From Streptomyces microflavus (lineage in GTDB: Bacteria; Actinomycetota; Actinomycetes; Streptomycetales; Streptomycetaceae): a DNA stretch of 64,000 nt. The DNA lies in the NCBI RefSeq assembly GCF_014650075.1, contig NZ_BMUG01000002.1:1-64000 (forward strand). The letters are read 5' to 3'. Numbering within the stretch: position 1 is the first letter of the stretch; every line of letters begins with the position of its first letter. Under the pieces are notes generated by a model. That model ran no database searches. It was not told where the DNA came from and worked only from the letters and a program-made list of their open reading frames with translations. The position numbers and the translations under genes are program-made. Positions 19,717-30,546 of this stretch are shown here, in pieces.

Positions 19717-20486
19717 CAGCCAGCAGCGACAGCAGCGAGAACGGCAGCGGGAGCGTCAGCGGGACGGGTACCGACGACGGGGGCTCCTCCGGGAGACCCC
19801 GCCGGAACCGCGGATTCCGGGCAGGTATGGCGGCGAGTGGTACGGCCCTGGCCGGACTCGCCGCCTTCGGGCTGTTCGGCATCGGCTGCACCACCGGCGG
19901 GACCGGTACCCGCGACGAGGGCCCCGCCGGCAGTCAGCCGGTCGCCCAGGTCTCCCCCCGGCCCACCCCCTCCGGCACGACCCCGGTCACCAAGCGCGTC
20001 AACGCCGTGGCCCTCCTCAAGGGGGACCCCGCGGTGAGCGAGCGGGTCCGGGAGGGGCTCCAGCCCTGCGCGGGCAAGGCCTATCCGGTCGACACCTCCT
20101 ACGGCTCGATGACCGGCGGCCCGTCCGCCGATGTCGTGGTCAACGTGATGAGCTGCGCCGATTCGGTGAGCATGGGGACGTACGTCTACCGGGCCCGCGA
20201 GGACGGTTCGTACGAGAACGTCTTCATGGCCGAGGTCCCGGCCGTCTACGGAACCATCGACCGGGGCGACCTCGTGGTGACGACCCAGGTCTACGGGTCG
20301 AAGGATCCGCTGGCCTATCCGTCCGGCTCCGAGGTGGTCACCTACCGTTGGGCCGACGAGCGCTTCACCGAGCACGACCGGGTGCACAACGACTTCAGCC
20401 GTGCCATCGACGGCACGGACATCGAGGCGCCCACGCAGACGGTGCCGGAGGACCAGGCCGAGCCGGCCGAGCCCAGCGGGAACTGA
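19704..20486 (+). CDS. cseA: CseA, lipoprotein modulator of the SigE system
   Basis: GTG 19704 with GGGGGCGGGAG upstream gives 260 residues. After a polar N-terminus of about 35 residues, RRNRGFRAGMAAS leads into a hydrophobic stretch ending in FGIGC, a lipobox-like site (near residue 53). The mature part is about 205 residues with a cysteine pair. In S. coelicolor CseA is a membrane lipoprotein that damps sigE expression. Its place between sigE and cseB supports the name. The frame overlaps the 3' end of sigE by 13 nt. Confidence 0.88.
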   Translation: MRGLTASSDSSENGSGSVSGTGTDDGGSSGRPRRNRGFRAGMAASGTALAGLAAFGLFGIGCTTGGTGTRDEGPAGSQPVAQVSPRPTPSGTTPVTKRVNAVALLKGDPAVSERVREGLQPCAGKAYPVDTSYGSMTGGPSADVVVNVMSCADSVSMGTYVYRAREDGSYENVFMAEVPAVYGTIDRGDLVVTTQVYGSKDPLAYPSGSEVVTYRWADERFTEHDRVHNDFSRAIDGTDIEAPTQTVPEDQAEPAEPSGN

Positions 20487-20589
20487 ACCACGAAGCCGTG
20501 GCGGCCGGACCGAGCGGGAACGGCTGTAGCGGCCCGACCCGGCGGGAAACCGAACCACCGAAGCCGTGCCGGCGGCACCGAGCGGGAAC
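20475..20589. repeat. Imperfect direct repeat between cseA and cseB
   Basis: Two copies of about 47-49 bp (20475-20521 and 20541-20589) share AACCACGAAGCCGTG-like and GCACCGAGCGGGAAC-like blocks. The first copy contains the cseA stop codon. GCGGGAA occurs four times in all. The spacing GGAAC (20585-20589), 16 nt, CGTC (20606-20609) resembles an ECF promoter, but it ends 1 nt before the cseB ATG, so its use is doubtful. Confidence 0.65.
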
Positions 20590-20610
20590 TGAAAGCGAGA
20601 CGCAACGTCC

Positions 20611-21324
20611 ATGGCCGAGACCCACGTCCTCTTCGTCGAGGACGACGACGTCATCCGTGAGGCCACCCAGCTCGCCCTGGAGCGGGTCGGCTTCACGGTC
20701 ACCGCGATGCCCGACGGGCTCTCCGGCCTGGAGGCCTTCCGGGCCGACCGGCCGGACATCGCGCTGCTCGACGTGATGGTGCCGGGGCTCGACGGGGTGA
20801 GCCTGTGCCGCCGCATCCGGGACGAGTCGACCGTGCCCGTGATCATGCTCTCCGCGCGGGCCGACTCGATCGACGTGGTGCTGGGCCTGGAGGCCGGGGC
20901 GGACGACTACGTCACCAAGCCCTTCGACGGCGCGGTCCTGGTCGCCCGCATCCGGGCCGTGCTGCGCCGCTTCGGCCACGCGGCCGGACCGGAGGGCACG
21001 GGCCAGGGCGGTACGGAGGGGGAGGCCGAGGGGCTCGGCGGGGTGCTGGTCTTCGGCGACCTGGAGGTCGACACGGACGGGATGGAGGTGCGGCGGGCCG
21101 GTGAGCAGGTGGCGCTGACACCCACCGAGATGCGGCTGCTGCTGGAGTTCTCCTCCGCGCCCGGCACCGTACTCTCCCGCGACAAGCTCCTGGAGCGGGT
21201 CTGGGACTACGGCTGGGGCGGCGACACCAGGGTCGTGGACGTCCACGTCCAGCGGCTGCGCACCAAGATCGGCCAGGACCGGATCGAGACGGTCCGCGGC
21301 TTCGGCTACAAGCTGCGCGGATGA
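20611..21324 (+). CDS. cseB: CseB, OmpR-family response regulator
   Basis: This 237-residue regulator has a receiver domain with acidic pocket EDDD (10-13), phospho-acceptor Asp54 (ALLDVMVPGLDG) and Lys103 (VTKPFDG). A Gly/Glu-rich linker follows, then a winged-helix domain (about 145-237, with LTPTEMRLLLEF and VDVHVQRLRTKIG). In S. coelicolor CseB activates the sigE promoter after phosphorylation by CseC. The stop overlaps cseC by 4 nt (ATGA). Ribosome-binding sequence before the ATG is weak. Confidence 0.95.
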   Translation: MAETHVLFVEDDDVIREATQLALERVGFTVTAMPDGLSGLEAFRADRPDIALLDVMVPGLDGVSLCRRIRDESTVPVIMLSARADSIDVVLGLEAGADDYVTKPFDGAVLVARIRAVLRRFGHAAGPEGTGQGGTEGEAEGLGGVLVFGDLEVDTDGMEVRRAGEQVALTPTEMRLLLEFSSAPGTVLSRDKLLERVWDYGWGGDTRVVDVHVQRLRTKIGQDRIETVRGFGYKLRG

Positions 21325-22658
21325 AGCGACTGGCCCTGCGGACCGGTGTCCGCTGGAAGATCAGCATCGCCATCGCCGCGGTCGGCGCGCTCATCGCGGT
21401 GGCGCTGAGCCTCGTGGTGCACAACGCGGCCCGGGTCTCGATGATCGAGAACGCCCGCGAGGTGCAGCTGGAGCGGCTGCTGGGCGCGCAGCGGTTCTAC
21501 GAGGCGACGAGCATGCAGAAGAACGCGCCCAAGTTCGGCGCGAAGCTCAACGACCCGACGATCCCGGCGAGCCTGCGCGACGAGGTCCGCAAGAACCGGC
21601 GGGCCACGCATGTGGCGGAGAGCGCCGACGGGGCGCCGGACGTGTGGGCGGCCGTGCCGCTGGCCAACGGGGACGTGCTCTCGCTGCACACCCGGTTCGC
21701 GGACCGCTCCGCCACGATCATGGACGACCTGGACCGGGCGCTGATCATCGGCTCGGTCTCGGTGGTCTTCGGCGGCTGCGCGCTCGGCGTCCTGATCGGC
21801 GGCCAGCTCTCACGCCGGCTGCGCAAGGCAGCGGCCGCGGCGGGCCGGGTCGCCGAGGGCCACACCGATGTACGGGTCCGGGAGGCCGTGGGCGGGGTCG
21901 TCCGGGACGAGACGGACGAGCTGGCGCGGGCGGTCGACGCGCTGACCGACGCGCTGAACGAGCGGATCGAGGCGGAGCGCCGGGTCACCGCCGACATCGC
22001 CCATGAGCTGCGCACCCCCGTCACCGGGCTGCTCACGGCGGCCGAGCTGCTGCCGCCGGGCCGCCCCACCGAGCTGGTACGGGACCGGGCGCAGGCGATG
22101 CGGACGCTGGTCGAGGACGTGCTGGAGGTGGCCCGCCTGGACAGTGCCTCGGAGCGGGCGGAGCTTCAGGAGCTGCCGCTCGGGGAGTTCGTCAGCCGCC
22201 GGATCGGGCTGCTGGACCCGGATGTGACCGTGCAGGTGGTGCACGAGTCGTGGGTCTCCACCGACCCGCGCCGGCTGGAGCGGATCCTGGGCAATCTCCT
22301 CGGCAACGCCGCCAAGCACGGCTCCACCCCGGTGGAGGTCACGGTGGAGGGCCGGGTGGTACGGGTCCGGGACCACGGTCCGGGGTTCCCGGAGGAACTG
22401 CTGCGGGACGGGCCGAGCCGGTTCCGTACGGGCTCCATGGACCGCGCCGGGCACGGGCACGGTCTTGGCCTGACGATCGCGGCGGGCCAGGCGAGGGTGC
22501 TGGGGGCCCGGCTGACCTTCCGGAACGCGGCGCCCTCGGGTGCGGCGGAGGGCACGGGCGGGGCGATCGCGGTGCTGTGGCTGCCGGAGCACGCGCCGAC
22601 GGCGACCGGGAGCTTCCCGATGCTGCGGGGGGCGGACGAGCGGCAGCCGCAGGGCTGA
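21321..22658 (+). CDS. cseC: CseC, membrane sensor histidine kinase
   Basis: This 445-residue kinase has a first membrane helix at about residues 14-33, an extracytoplasmic part of about 105 residues, a second helix at about 140-160 and a HAMP linker. The phospho-acceptor is His228 (IAHELRTPVTGLL). The ATPase domain has N-box LLGNAAKHG and glycine boxes DHGPGFP and GHGLGLTIA. CseC senses cell-wall damage, for example by glycopeptides or lysozyme, and signals to CseB. It ends the operon. Confidence 0.95.
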   Translation: MKRLALRTGVRWKISIAIAAVGALIAVALSLVVHNAARVSMIENAREVQLERLLGAQRFYEATSMQKNAPKFGAKLNDPTIPASLRDEVRKNRRATHVAESADGAPDVWAAVPLANGDVLSLHTRFADRSATIMDDLDRALIIGSVSVVFGGCALGVLIGGQLSRRLRKAAAAAGRVAEGHTDVRVREAVGGVVRDETDELARAVDALTDALNERIEAERRVTADIAHELRTPVTGLLTAAELLPPGRPTELVRDRAQAMRTLVEDVLEVARLDSASERAELQELPLGEFVSRRIGLLDPDVTVQVVHESWVSTDPRRLERILGNLLGNAAKHGSTPVEVTVEGRVVRVRDHGPGFPEELLRDGPSRFRTGSMDRAGHGHGLGLTIAAGQARVLGARLTFRNAAPSGAAEGTGGAIAVLWLPEHAPTATGSFPMLRGADERQPQG

Positions 22659-22858
22659 GGTTTTGGGGATCCGCCGGGTACAACGCCGACGGCGACCCCG
22701 AGGAGTGAGCCGTGAGGCTGTCCTCGACGTCGCCGTCGATCGGGTGACCCGGGCGCACGCCCCGGGTACCGGGGTGTAACGGGTCCACTGACTCTGTTCG
22801 GTTGTGCTGCGCGCCCGCCGGGTCTCCCCGGCAGGTCCGCGCGGTTACGCCGGCCGGA

Positions 22859-23572
22859 TCAGATGGAGACGTGCACCGAGCGCAGGAACGCGGCGGGGTT
22901 CAGCGCCGAGCCGTAGTTCGGGGTGGTGCGGATCTCGAAGTGCAGGTGCGGGCCGCTGGAGTTCCCGGTGTTGCCGGACAGGGCGATCTTCTCGCCCGTC
23001 TTGACCTTCTCGCCGATCTTCACGTTGATCTTCGACAGGTGCGCGTACTGCGAGTACTTGCCGTTGGAGTGCTTGATCACGACGGCGTTGCCGTACGCGG
23101 GGCCGTCGCCGCCGCCGTTCGGGCCGGCCTTCACGACGGTGCCGGTGTGGGCGGCGGAGACCGGGGTGCCGATCGGCACGGCGAAGTCCTGGCCGGAGTG
23201 CTTGGCGGCCCAGCGGGCGCCACCGGTGCCGTAGCTGGCGCTCAGCGTGTACTTCTTGACCGGGGCCTTCCAGGAGGCGGCGTTCTTCTTGGCCGCCTTC
23301 TTCTTGTCCTCGGCCTTCTTCTTCGCGTCGGAGGCCTTCTTGGCCGCCGTCTTCTTGGCCGCGTCGGCGGCCTTGCTCTGCGCGGCCGCCTGCTGGGCGA
23401 CCGACTGGGCGGTGGTGCCCGCGGCGAGGGGAGCGGCGGCGTCTGCGTTGCCGGCCGCGAACGCCGAGCCTGCACCCAGCACCACGGACGCTCCCAGGCC
23501 GGCGGCCAGGACTGCGCCACGGATGCGGGAGGCGGACGGGCGGATGGTGTGCTGGTTCGTTGCGCGCTTCAT
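22859..23572 (-). CDS. Secreted M23-family peptidase (LytM/lysostaphin type)
   Basis: ATG 23572 with GGAGGAC upstream gives 237 residues. A signal peptide (basic MKRATNQHTIRPSASR, then GAVLAAGLGASVVLGAGSAFA) is followed by a Lys/Ala-rich helical region of about 70 residues and the peptidase domain. Zinc-site motifs HSGQDFAVPIGTPV, YAHL and HLHFEIR are all present, so it should be active. It would cut peptide cross-bridges of peptidoglycan. It converges with cseC and is divergent from the trypco2 gene across a 458-bp gap. Confidence 0.95.
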   Translation of the reverse strand: MKRATNQHTIRPSASRIRGAVLAAGLGASVVLGAGSAFAAGNADAAAPLAAGTTAQSVAQQAAAQSKAADAAKKTAAKKASDAKKKAEDKKKAAKKNAASWKAPVKKYTLSASYGTGGARWAAKHSGQDFAVPIGTPVSAAHTGTVVKAGPNGGGDGPAYGNAVVIKHSNGKYSQYAHLSKINVKIGEKVKTGEKIALSGNTGNSSGPHLHFEIRTTPNYGSALNPAAFLRSVHVSI

Positions 23573-24030
23573 ACGGTGAAGTCCTCCGAAGGTGAGTGGA
23601 CCCGGCGTGCTGTCCGGGCTTGCTCCACCTTGGTAACCCGCACCCCCGCCGGTGCTCAAACACCCCATCTACGAAGGAAAGCCGTAGAGCGGGCCCTGGG
23701 AATTCGCCTCGGTTGTCCCGTTTCGGGAGGCGGGAGCGGGCGACGAAATCCCTCACCCGAATGGGGTTTAAACGCTGTTCTGGGGGCACTTTTCCGGACA
23801 TGGCACCGCGAACGGGCCGTATCGACCGCCCCGCCGGGGCCGCCTCCGCCCGCCGGGCCGAAGGTCCCTCCACCGGTCCCGGCACCATCTCCTAGCGCGG
23901 GTAGTAGGCCTGTTTCGGCCTGTGCGCCTTGTCACCGCCGGTGGGACCTAAGTCCTTCCGATTCGGGACCTTCGGCCCGCTACGTCACTACGCTGACGGG
24001 AAAGCGGAACCGCACCCCGGGGGGACCACC
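23573..24030. promoter_or_regulatory. 458-bp divergent intergenic region (M23 peptidase / trypco2-NACHT locus)
   Basis: The left part (23590-23700) would be the leader of the peptidase message and can fold a hairpin from CCCGG/CCGGG arms near 23609-23620. No known riboswitch consensus was recognised. The middle part shows no gene. The right part holds the regulatory motifs for the trypco2 gene (listed separately). A GGGGGG-rich ribosome-binding site lies just before 24031. Confidence 0.5.
23940..23994 (+). promoter_or_regulatory. Promoter of trypco2-NACHT locus with two Dos-box-like sites
   Basis: TACGCT at 23989-23994 is a likely -10. Upstream are two tandem sites resembling the DevR/DosR box TTSGGGACTWWAGTCCCSAA: GGTGGGACCTAAGTCCTTCC (23940-23959) and TTCGGGACCTTCGGCCCGCT (23962-23981). 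Their centres are 22 bp apart and about 30 and 52 bp before the predicted start of transcription, a layout seen with activators. The match is by eye and the site is symmetrical but imperfect. Confidence 0.4.
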
Positions 24031-24426
24031 ATGACGGCCGAGAACACCCACGACCTGGACGGCATCGAGCTCGCCGACGCCGTCGAATCCATCCGGAACC
24101 AGCTGGTGGAGGCGGCGGCCCGGGCCACGGGCCGCCCGCTCGCCTTCGCCGTCGGGGACATCCAGATGGAGTTCACCCTCGAACTGCGCAAGGAGGCCAA
24201 GGCGGGCGGCAAGGTGAAGGCCTGGGTGGTCGAGGCGGGCGCGGACGCGTCCCGGGCGACGGGCCGTACGCACAAGGTGGCGTTCACCCTGAGCCCGCGG
24301 AACGCGGTGACCGGGGAGGCGTGGGCGATCGGGACCGAGGACGACGGGTCGACGGCGGGGTTCGGTGACGGACCCGGGCCGGGCGGGGACACGGCGGGGT
24401 TCGGTGACGGGGCGGGCCGCCCGTGA
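24031..24426 (+). CDS. Trypco2-domain protein (partner of trypsin-NACHT protein)
   Basis: This 131-residue protein begins MTAENTHDLDGIELADAVES. Residues about 8-95 match the trypsin-co-occurring domain 2 as I remember it: a helix, then IQMEFTLELRKEAKAGGKVKAWVVEA-like strands and THKVAFTLSPR. The tail repeats TAGFGDG(P/A)G. Such small proteins are encoded beside trypsin-like proteases in predicted conflict systems and probably bind the protease domain. Its stop overlaps the start of the next gene (GTGA), so the two should be made together. No catalytic residues are seen. Confidence 0.85.
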   Translation: MTAENTHDLDGIELADAVESIRNQLVEAAARATGRPLAFAVGDIQMEFTLELRKEAKAGGKVKAWVVEAGADASRATGRTHKVAFTLSPRNAVTGEAWAIGTEDDGSTAGFGDGPGPGGDTAGFGDGAGRP

Positions 24427-27400
24427 GCCCGGCGACCCCGCCCGTCACCCACCTCGGCGACCGTACGGTGGTCGTCTCCGCGATCCGCCAGGGCAGCGGC
24501 GTCCTGCTCACCGACCGGCTGGTCCTGACCTGCGCCCATGTGGTCAAGTCCGGGTCCGTCCACATCGCCCACCCCGCGCGGCGGGAGCGCGTACGGGCCA
24601 CGGTCGCCTGGATCGACTACCGGCTGGACGTGGCCCTGCTGGAGGCCACCGAGCCGGTGCGGGCGATCCCCCCGGTGCGGCTCGGCGTGCTGGACACCCG
24701 CGAGGCGATCCCCGGCTGCGAGATCACCGGCTTCCCGCGCGTGCAGCGCTATGGCCCGGACAAGCGCTTGGAGGCGGACCACTACACAGCGACGGTCCTG
24801 CCCATGGCGGGCCGGGTCCGCGACCTGCTGGTCTGCGATCTGGACGGCCCGCCCGCCGCCGGCCCCGACGACGAGCCGCCGGCCCTGTCCGGGCTCTCCG
24901 GCGGCCCGGTCTTCGCCGGGGACATCCTCCTGGGCATCGCCCGCCAGGTCCCGCGACAGCGGGAGGGCCGCCGGGTCGAGTGCGTCCCCCTCGGCCCGGT
25001 CCTCGCGGCGGAGCCCTTCGTGCAGGCCTACCGCAGGACCGGCGCCCTGCTGCGGGAGGAACGCGTCCACGGCAACTTCCCGAGAGACCTGCGGTACGAG
25101 GCGGAGTACGCGCAGGCGCTGGGCGTCGCGTACCGCCGTACGAAGATCTTCGGCCTCGACGAGCTGAGCCGGCACGACTCCGAGTGGGACCTGGACACGG
25201 CCTACCTCAGCCTGGAGGCCCAGGCGCAGGACCGGACGGTACGGCACCGGGGAGCCGCGGAGCCCGCCGCGCCCCTCCCCCAGCGCATCGACACCCTCCT
25301 CACCGACCGCCCCCGGGTCCTGCTGCGCGGCGAGGCGGGCGCGGGCAAGACGACCTTGCTGTGGTGGCTGGCCGCCCACGCCTCGGCCCGCACCCTGGAC
25401 GACGACCTGGCCCCGCTGAACGGCCTGGTCCCGTTCGTCGTGCCACTGCGTACGCTGCGAGCCCGTGGTGGTACGTTCCCGGGCCCGGCGGAGCTGTCCG
25501 GCGCGGCGGGCCTGGTGGTCGACGCGGCACCGGAGGGGTGGGCGAGCCGGGTCCTGGAGTCCGGGCGGGCGCTCTTGCTGGTGGACGGCCTGGACGAGGT
25601 GCCGCCGGAGGACCGGGAGCAGGCGCACGACTGGCTGTCGCAGCTCCTGGCCCGCTACCCGGAGACCCGGTGCGTGGCGACCGTACGACCGCTGGCCGTC
25701 GAACCGGACTGGCTGCGCTCGGAGGGCTTCGCCGAGTTACGCCTGCTGCCCATGCGGAACGAGGACATCCAGGCGTTCGTGGCCTCCTGGCACCGGGCGG
25801 CCCGGCTCTCCGAGGAGGACGACACCGACCGCCTGGACGCGCTGGAACAGGACCTCTCCCGCCAGTTCGACCAGAACCCCACGCTCCGTGACCTGGCCCG
25901 TACGCCCCTGCTCTGCGCGGTGATCTGCGCCCTGCACCGCCGCCGCGACGGCTTCCTCCCGGAGACGCGGTGGAGTCTGTACCGCTCGGCGCTGGAGATG
26001 CTCCTCGGCCACCGCGACCGACGCCGCCGGATCGGCGACCCCGAGGGCATCGACCTGAGCGTCGAGGAGCACACCCAGCTCCTCCAGCGCATCGCGGTCT
26101 GGCTGGTGCGCGAGGGCCAGTCGGAGTTCACCCGGGGGCAGGCGCTGCGGCAGCTCGGCCGGGCACTGGCGGGGATGGAGCGGGTGAGTGCCCAGGGCTC
26201 GCCCGCGAAGATCCTCACGCACCTGCTCAACCGCAGCGGCCTGCTCCAGGAACGCACCGACGACACCTACCAGTTCATCCACCGCACGTTCCAGGACTAC
26301 CTGGCCGCAAAAGAGTTCATCGAGGACGACCACCTCAATGAACTGCTGGGGCACGCGGACGAGGAGCCCTGGCAGGACGTGATCCTGTTGGCGGCGGGAC
26401 ACTGCGGGCGGCGGGAACTCGCCCTGCTCGTACGCGGTTTGCTCGACGCGGGTCTGCGGCATTGGGCCCAGTCGGCGGCGCGCACCACCGTCCACGTCCT
26501 GGCCGCCCTGTGTGCTCAGCATGCGACCTGGCTGGACGATGCGGTGCGGACGGCGGTCCAGGAGAGTACGGCGGCGCTCTTCCCACCGGTCAGCGACAAC
26601 CAGGTGGGCGCCCTGGCCCGGCTCGGACCGGCGGCGCTGGCCTTTCTGCCCGATCCGCGCGCGATGCCCGAGACCGAGCCGGAAGCCCGGTTCGTGGCCA
26701 CCCTGATCACCGGAATCGGGGGAGCCTCCGCGATGCCCCATGCCCGCGCCTGGGCGCGGGCGCGCCCGGGGCTGGGCCGATTCTTCGCGGGCGCGTGGGA
26801 ACGCTTTCCTCCCGAGGAGTACGCCGCCGAGGTACTGACTCACTGCGACCTCCGGCACACGGTCCTCGCGGTGAGCGACCGGCGGCGGTTGAGGGCGCTG
26901 CGTCACCTTCCGTATGTTCCGGCACTGTCCCTGCGCCTGGATCTGTCCGATGCGGAGATCGCTGCGGCTCTGACGGGTATCCAGCTCGACGGCCTGCTCC
27001 TGAGGAGGGCCACACGGCTCACCGAGCTCTCGTTCCTGAGCACCTTCGCGGACTCCCTGTCGGTACTGGACCTCGGATGGTGCCCGGCGCTCCGGGACTT
27101 CACGCCGCTCGCCGGGCTCCACCAGCTCAGAGACCTGTTTCTGAACACGCAGGGGACGCTCCCGGCCGACCTGGCGCCGCTGGCGGATCTGCCCGCCCTG
27201 TCGCACCTCAGGCTGCGGCACCTGGAGGCGGACCGACTGAGCGAGATCGCGGCCAACCCCGGTGTCACCGACCTGACGGTCACCAGCCAGCGTCCGCTCG
27301 TCCTGGACGGGCTCGGTGCCTGGAAGTCGCTCAGGGAGCTGGAGGTCTCGGAACTCGCCGCGTTCGACGATGCCCTCGACGCACTGCGGGAGCATTCCCG

Positions 27401-27701
27401 GATCACCGTTCTCCGCCTCACCGCCTTCCCCTGGGCACACCGGCCGACCCGCGCTGTGTCCGTACCCACCGTTGAGGAGCTGTCCGTACCGGCCCCTGAC
27501 CACGCCGGTGACCTCGGGATGCTGCGACCGCTCTTCCCCGGGGTCACCCATCTCAGACTGGACGCCTCCGCCCTGCGCGTACTGGATCTCACGCCGCTGC
27601 ACTCCTGGCCGGGCCTGCGGGTGCTGGTCACCGGGTTGCCCGGGCAGCGTCTGATCGGGGCGCAGGAGCTGGGCGACCGGCTCGATGCCCCTCCCGGCTG
27701 A
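24423..27701 (+). CDS. Trypsin-like protease / NACHT NTPase / leucine-rich repeat protein (bacterial NLR-like)
   Basis: 1092 residues, GTG start coupled to the trypco2 gene. Residues 1-200 are a trypsin-fold domain with His39 (TCAHVV), Asp69 (LDVALL) and Ser159 (GLSGGPVF), so the triad looks intact. A linker of about 90 residues follows. The NACHT STAND NTPase (about 295-620) has Walker A GEAGAGKTT (303-311) and Walker B LLLVDGLDE with Asp388 and Asp391-Glu392. Helical repeats (about 620-830) lead to leucine-rich units (about 840-1080, LSVLDLGWCPALRDFTPLAGL). This is the layout of a signal-sensing NLR whose effector is a protease. It resembles predicted antiphage or self/non-self conflict systems. 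The trigger and the protease target are unknown. Confidence 0.9.
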   Translation: MSPATPPVTHLGDRTVVVSAIRQGSGVLLTDRLVLTCAHVVKSGSVHIAHPARRERVRATVAWIDYRLDVALLEATEPVRAIPPVRLGVLDTREAIPGCEITGFPRVQRYGPDKRLEADHYTATVLPMAGRVRDLLVCDLDGPPAAGPDDEPPALSGLSGGPVFAGDILLGIARQVPRQREGRRVECVPLGPVLAAEPFVQAYRRTGALLREERVHGNFPRDLRYEAEYAQALGVAYRRTKIFGLDELSRHDSEWDLDTAYLSLEAQAQDRTVRHRGAAEPAAPLPQRIDTLLTDRPRVLLRGEAGAGKTTLLWWLAAHASARTLDDDLAPLNGLVPFVVPLRTLRARGGTFPGPAELSGAAGLVVDAAPEGWASRVLESGRALLLVDGLDEVPPEDREQAHDWLSQLLARYPETRCVATVRPLAVEPDWLRSEGFAELRLLPMRNEDIQAFVASWHRAARLSEEDDTDRLDALEQDLSRQFDQNPTLRDLARTPLLCAVICALHRRRDGFLPETRWSLYRSALEMLLGHRDRRRRIGDPEGIDLSVEEHTQLLQRIAVWLVREGQSEFTRGQALRQLGRALAGMERVSAQGSPAKILTHLLNRSGLLQERTDDTYQFIHRTFQDYLAAKEFIEDDHLNELLGHADEEPWQDVILLAAGHCGRRELALLVRGLLDAGLRHWAQSAARTTVHVLAALCAQHATWLDDAVRTAVQESTAALFPPVSDNQVGALARLGPAALAFLPDPRAMPETEPEARFVATLITGIGGASAMPHARAWARARPGLGRFFAGAWERFPPEEYAAEVLTHCDLRHTVLAVSDRRRLRALRHLPYVPALSLRLDLSDAEIAAALTGIQLDGLLLRRATRLTELSFLSTFADSLSVLDLGWCPALRDFTPLAGLHQLRDLFLNTQGTLPADLAPLADLPALSHLRLRHLEADRLSEIAANPGVTDLTVTSQRPLVLDGLGAWKSLRELEVSELAAFDDALDALREHSRITVLRLTAFPWAHRPTRAVSVPTVEELSVPAPDHAGDLGMLRPLFPGVTHLRLDASALRVLDLTPLHSWPGLRVLVTGLPGQRLIGAQELGDRLDAPPG

Positions 27702-27711
27702 CGCACGGAGA

Positions 27712-27760
27712 AAGGGGCTGCCCCGGACCGGCCGTTAAGCCGATTCCGGGGCAGCCCCTT
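27712..27760. terminator. Bidirectional terminator between NACHT gene and clpC
   Basis: A perfect 16-bp inverted repeat (AAGGGGCTGCCCCGGA at 27712-27727 and its complement at 27745-27760) with a 17-nt loop lies 10 nt after the NACHT stop and about 33 nt after the clpC stop. Runs of T flank it on both strands. Confidence 0.85.
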
Positions 27761-27793
27761 CACACACGCTCGGGCTCACGCCCTACAAACGCG

Positions 27794-30322
<2,529 letters not shown>

Positions 30323-30383
30323 CGTTAATCGCTCCTCAGAGCGGTCGGTCAGTGAGGGGTCGGTCCCCTCCCAGTCCTTCCGC

Positions 30384-30406
30384 ATGCTAGTCCCGCAGGA
30401 CGGGAC
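30384..30406 (-). promoter_or_regulatory. clpC proximal promoter with palindrome
   Basis: TAGCAT (complement of 30384-30389) is a likely -10 about 60 nt before the clpC start. Directly upstream is the perfect 6-5-6 inverted repeat GTCCCGCAGGACGGGAC (30390-30406), lying in the spacer. A repressor bound there would block polymerase. Confidence 0.5.
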
Positions 30407-30488
30407 AGCTCATTCCAACTGCCGACATCCGTCCGGATCACCCCGCACCAGCGGGGATTCTTACTGCCGAACAGCTGACAACTGCTCC

Positions 30489-30515
30489 AACCCGATGGTG
30501 CGAGACGATGTTCCC
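30489..30515 (-). promoter_or_regulatory. Sigma-R-type promoter of clpC
   Basis: On the minus strand GGGAAC (30510-30515) and GTT (30489-30491) are exactly 18 nt apart, matching the sigma-R rule GGGAAT-N18-GTT. clpC belongs to the thiol-stress regulon in S. coelicolor, as I recall. Confidence 0.6.
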
Positions 30516-30546
30516 GCAGGCCAGGCAGATACCCCTTTCGCCAGTA

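Noticed and set aside
20585..20609. ECF-type promoter GGAAC-N16-CGTC before cseB
   Set aside because: Transcription would begin inside or past the cseB start codon, so it is unlikely to drive cseB as annotated.
23590..23760. Possible riboswitch (cyclic di-AMP ydaO type) before the M23 peptidase gene
   Set aside because: Such peptidases are often under this riboswitch, but the conserved core could not be found; only a simple hairpin is visible.
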